64,000 nucleotides of DNA from JACQKT01 sp038063055 (lineage in GTDB: Bacteria > Patescibacteriota > Minisyncoccia > UBA6257 > 2-01-FULL-56-20), in assembly GCA_038063055.1 (NCBI GenBank), contig JBBTVY010000005.1, positions 5,523 through 69,522 on the forward strand. The letters are read 5' to 3'. A program made the position numbers and the translations under genes. The notes beneath the pieces were generated by a model, which was not told the DNA's origin, did not search any database, and saw only the letters and a list, made by a program, of their open reading frames with translations. Shown in pieces: positions 63,665 through 64,000 of this stretch. The stretch's first letter is position 1; every line of letters starts with the position of its first letter.

Positions 63665-63929
63665 ATGGAAATCAAGATAATCAAAGATTCAATTTATGGT
63701 GAGCCCAGCCTGCCCTGAGCAAGTCGAATGGGTCGAACCATCAGCCGCCAGGAACTCATTAATAAATATGGCGAGTAAGGGTTTCGGCGATTTTGTTAAA
63801 GCCGTAGTCGATGTAAACCAGGAAATAATGGCTGTAGGCGGCGAGTTTTACGGAAGTTCTTTGCAAAATTTAATTGGTTATTTCGATGAATTCGCTTTCG
63901 CGACTCCGATTTTTCCGAATTTTGTTTAA
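63665..63929 (+). pseudogene. Decayed, internally deleted copy of the DUF5674 gene pair
   Basis: ATG 63665 begins MEIKIIKDSIYGEP (compare MDIRIIKTEKPI at 10953) and stops in a GGTGAGC...TCGAACC repeat (63696-63742). Beyond it, ISRQELI in one frame shifts to NMASKGFGDFVKAVVDVNQEIMAVGGE in another, matching DUF5674. That jumps in frame to FYGSSLQNLIGYFDEFAFA, which matches the C terminus of the partner gene (YGSTLNGLMPYFDWFALA). So a repeat insertion, a frameshift and a deletion fusing two genes are all visible. Confidence 0.85.
63696..63742. repeat. GGTGAGC...TCGAACC repeat interrupting the DUF5674 remnant
   Basis: TGGTGAGCCCAGCCTGCCCTGAGCAAGTCGAATGGGTCGAACC (in part); same family as 37615-37695. 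Downstream, 63930-64000 shows no gene. Confidence 0.75.
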
Positions 63930-64000
63930 AAATTCTCCCTTTCTGAAAAATTCGGAAAAATCTGGAACTATAAAACAGGCCTGTTGCTCGCAGGAGCGCT

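Overview
The window looks like one contig of a Candidate Phyla Radiation (Patescibacteria) genome, most likely a Parcubacteria-type lineage. This is inferred from gene content. The spc ribosomal block has no rpmD (L30) between rpsE and rplO. S23 four-helix-bundle genes, DUF5674, cohesin/dockerin surface proteins and a short EF-Ts are present. No biosynthetic operons, rRNA, CRISPR array, cas gene or recognisable transposase is visible. TGA is an ordinary stop codon and prfB (RF2) is present with an intact programmed-frameshift site, so the code is not the UGA-glycine code of Gracilibacteria/SR1.

Layout. 1-304 is the 3' end of fmt. 380-10035 (minus) is a cell-surface locus: a large Ser/Thr-rich beta protein, a smaller paralogue, a DUF916-like anchored protein, a dockerin protein and two membrane-anchored cohesin proteins, with two S23 genes interspersed. 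10-24.7 kb holds a DUF5674 gene pair, more exported or anchored proteins (LamG/Cys-repeat, subtilase, CAP, LTD/peptidoglycan-binding, cupredoxin), tRNA-Gln and a DEAD helicase. 24.7-30.5 kb is a type IV pilus operon (pilins, pilC, pilB). 30.6-33.4 kb is prfB-ftsE-ftsX. A hicBA/unknown-gene island follows, then tRNA-Ile(UAU), ftsH, small membrane genes and two GIY-YIG nucleases around tRNA-Tyr. 40.6-60.2 kb is the translation block read leftwards: rpsL-rpsG-fusA, tuf-rpsJ, rplC to secY, mnmA-cobO, rpsB-tsf. 60.2-64 kb holds a site-2 protease, a scrambled tRNA cluster, recG and a decayed DUF5674 copy.

The strongest theme beyond gene content is repeats. (1) Short GC-rich palindromes occur intergenically and also in frame inside conserved genes (L3, MnmA twice, RecG, Fmt, DUF5674, surface proteins), similar in behaviour to Rickettsia palindromic elements. 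(2) AT-rich low-complexity palindromes fill nearly every gap of the ribosomal operons. Two copies are identical over 78 nt, and related copies abut the start codons of rpsB, rpsH and rpsC. (3) The tRNA genes sit inside inverted repeats that lengthen or echo the acceptor stem, and one tRNA-Lys lies inside the anticodon loop of another, broken tRNA-Lys. (4) S23 genes are bracketed by inverted low-complexity arrays, and a 120-bp element has 13-bp terminal inverted repeats and a 6-bp target duplication. Together these suggest an active short-palindrome mobilome.

Regulation visible in the sequence: sigma70-like promoters upstream of rpsL, tuf, rplC, rpsB, ftsH, hicBA, tRNA-Gln and tRNA-Arg; several genes with a TATAAT box only 6-9 nt before the start codon, implying leaderless mRNAs; and good intrinsic terminators at unit boundaries. 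All family assignments come from motifs read by eye; no database search was run.
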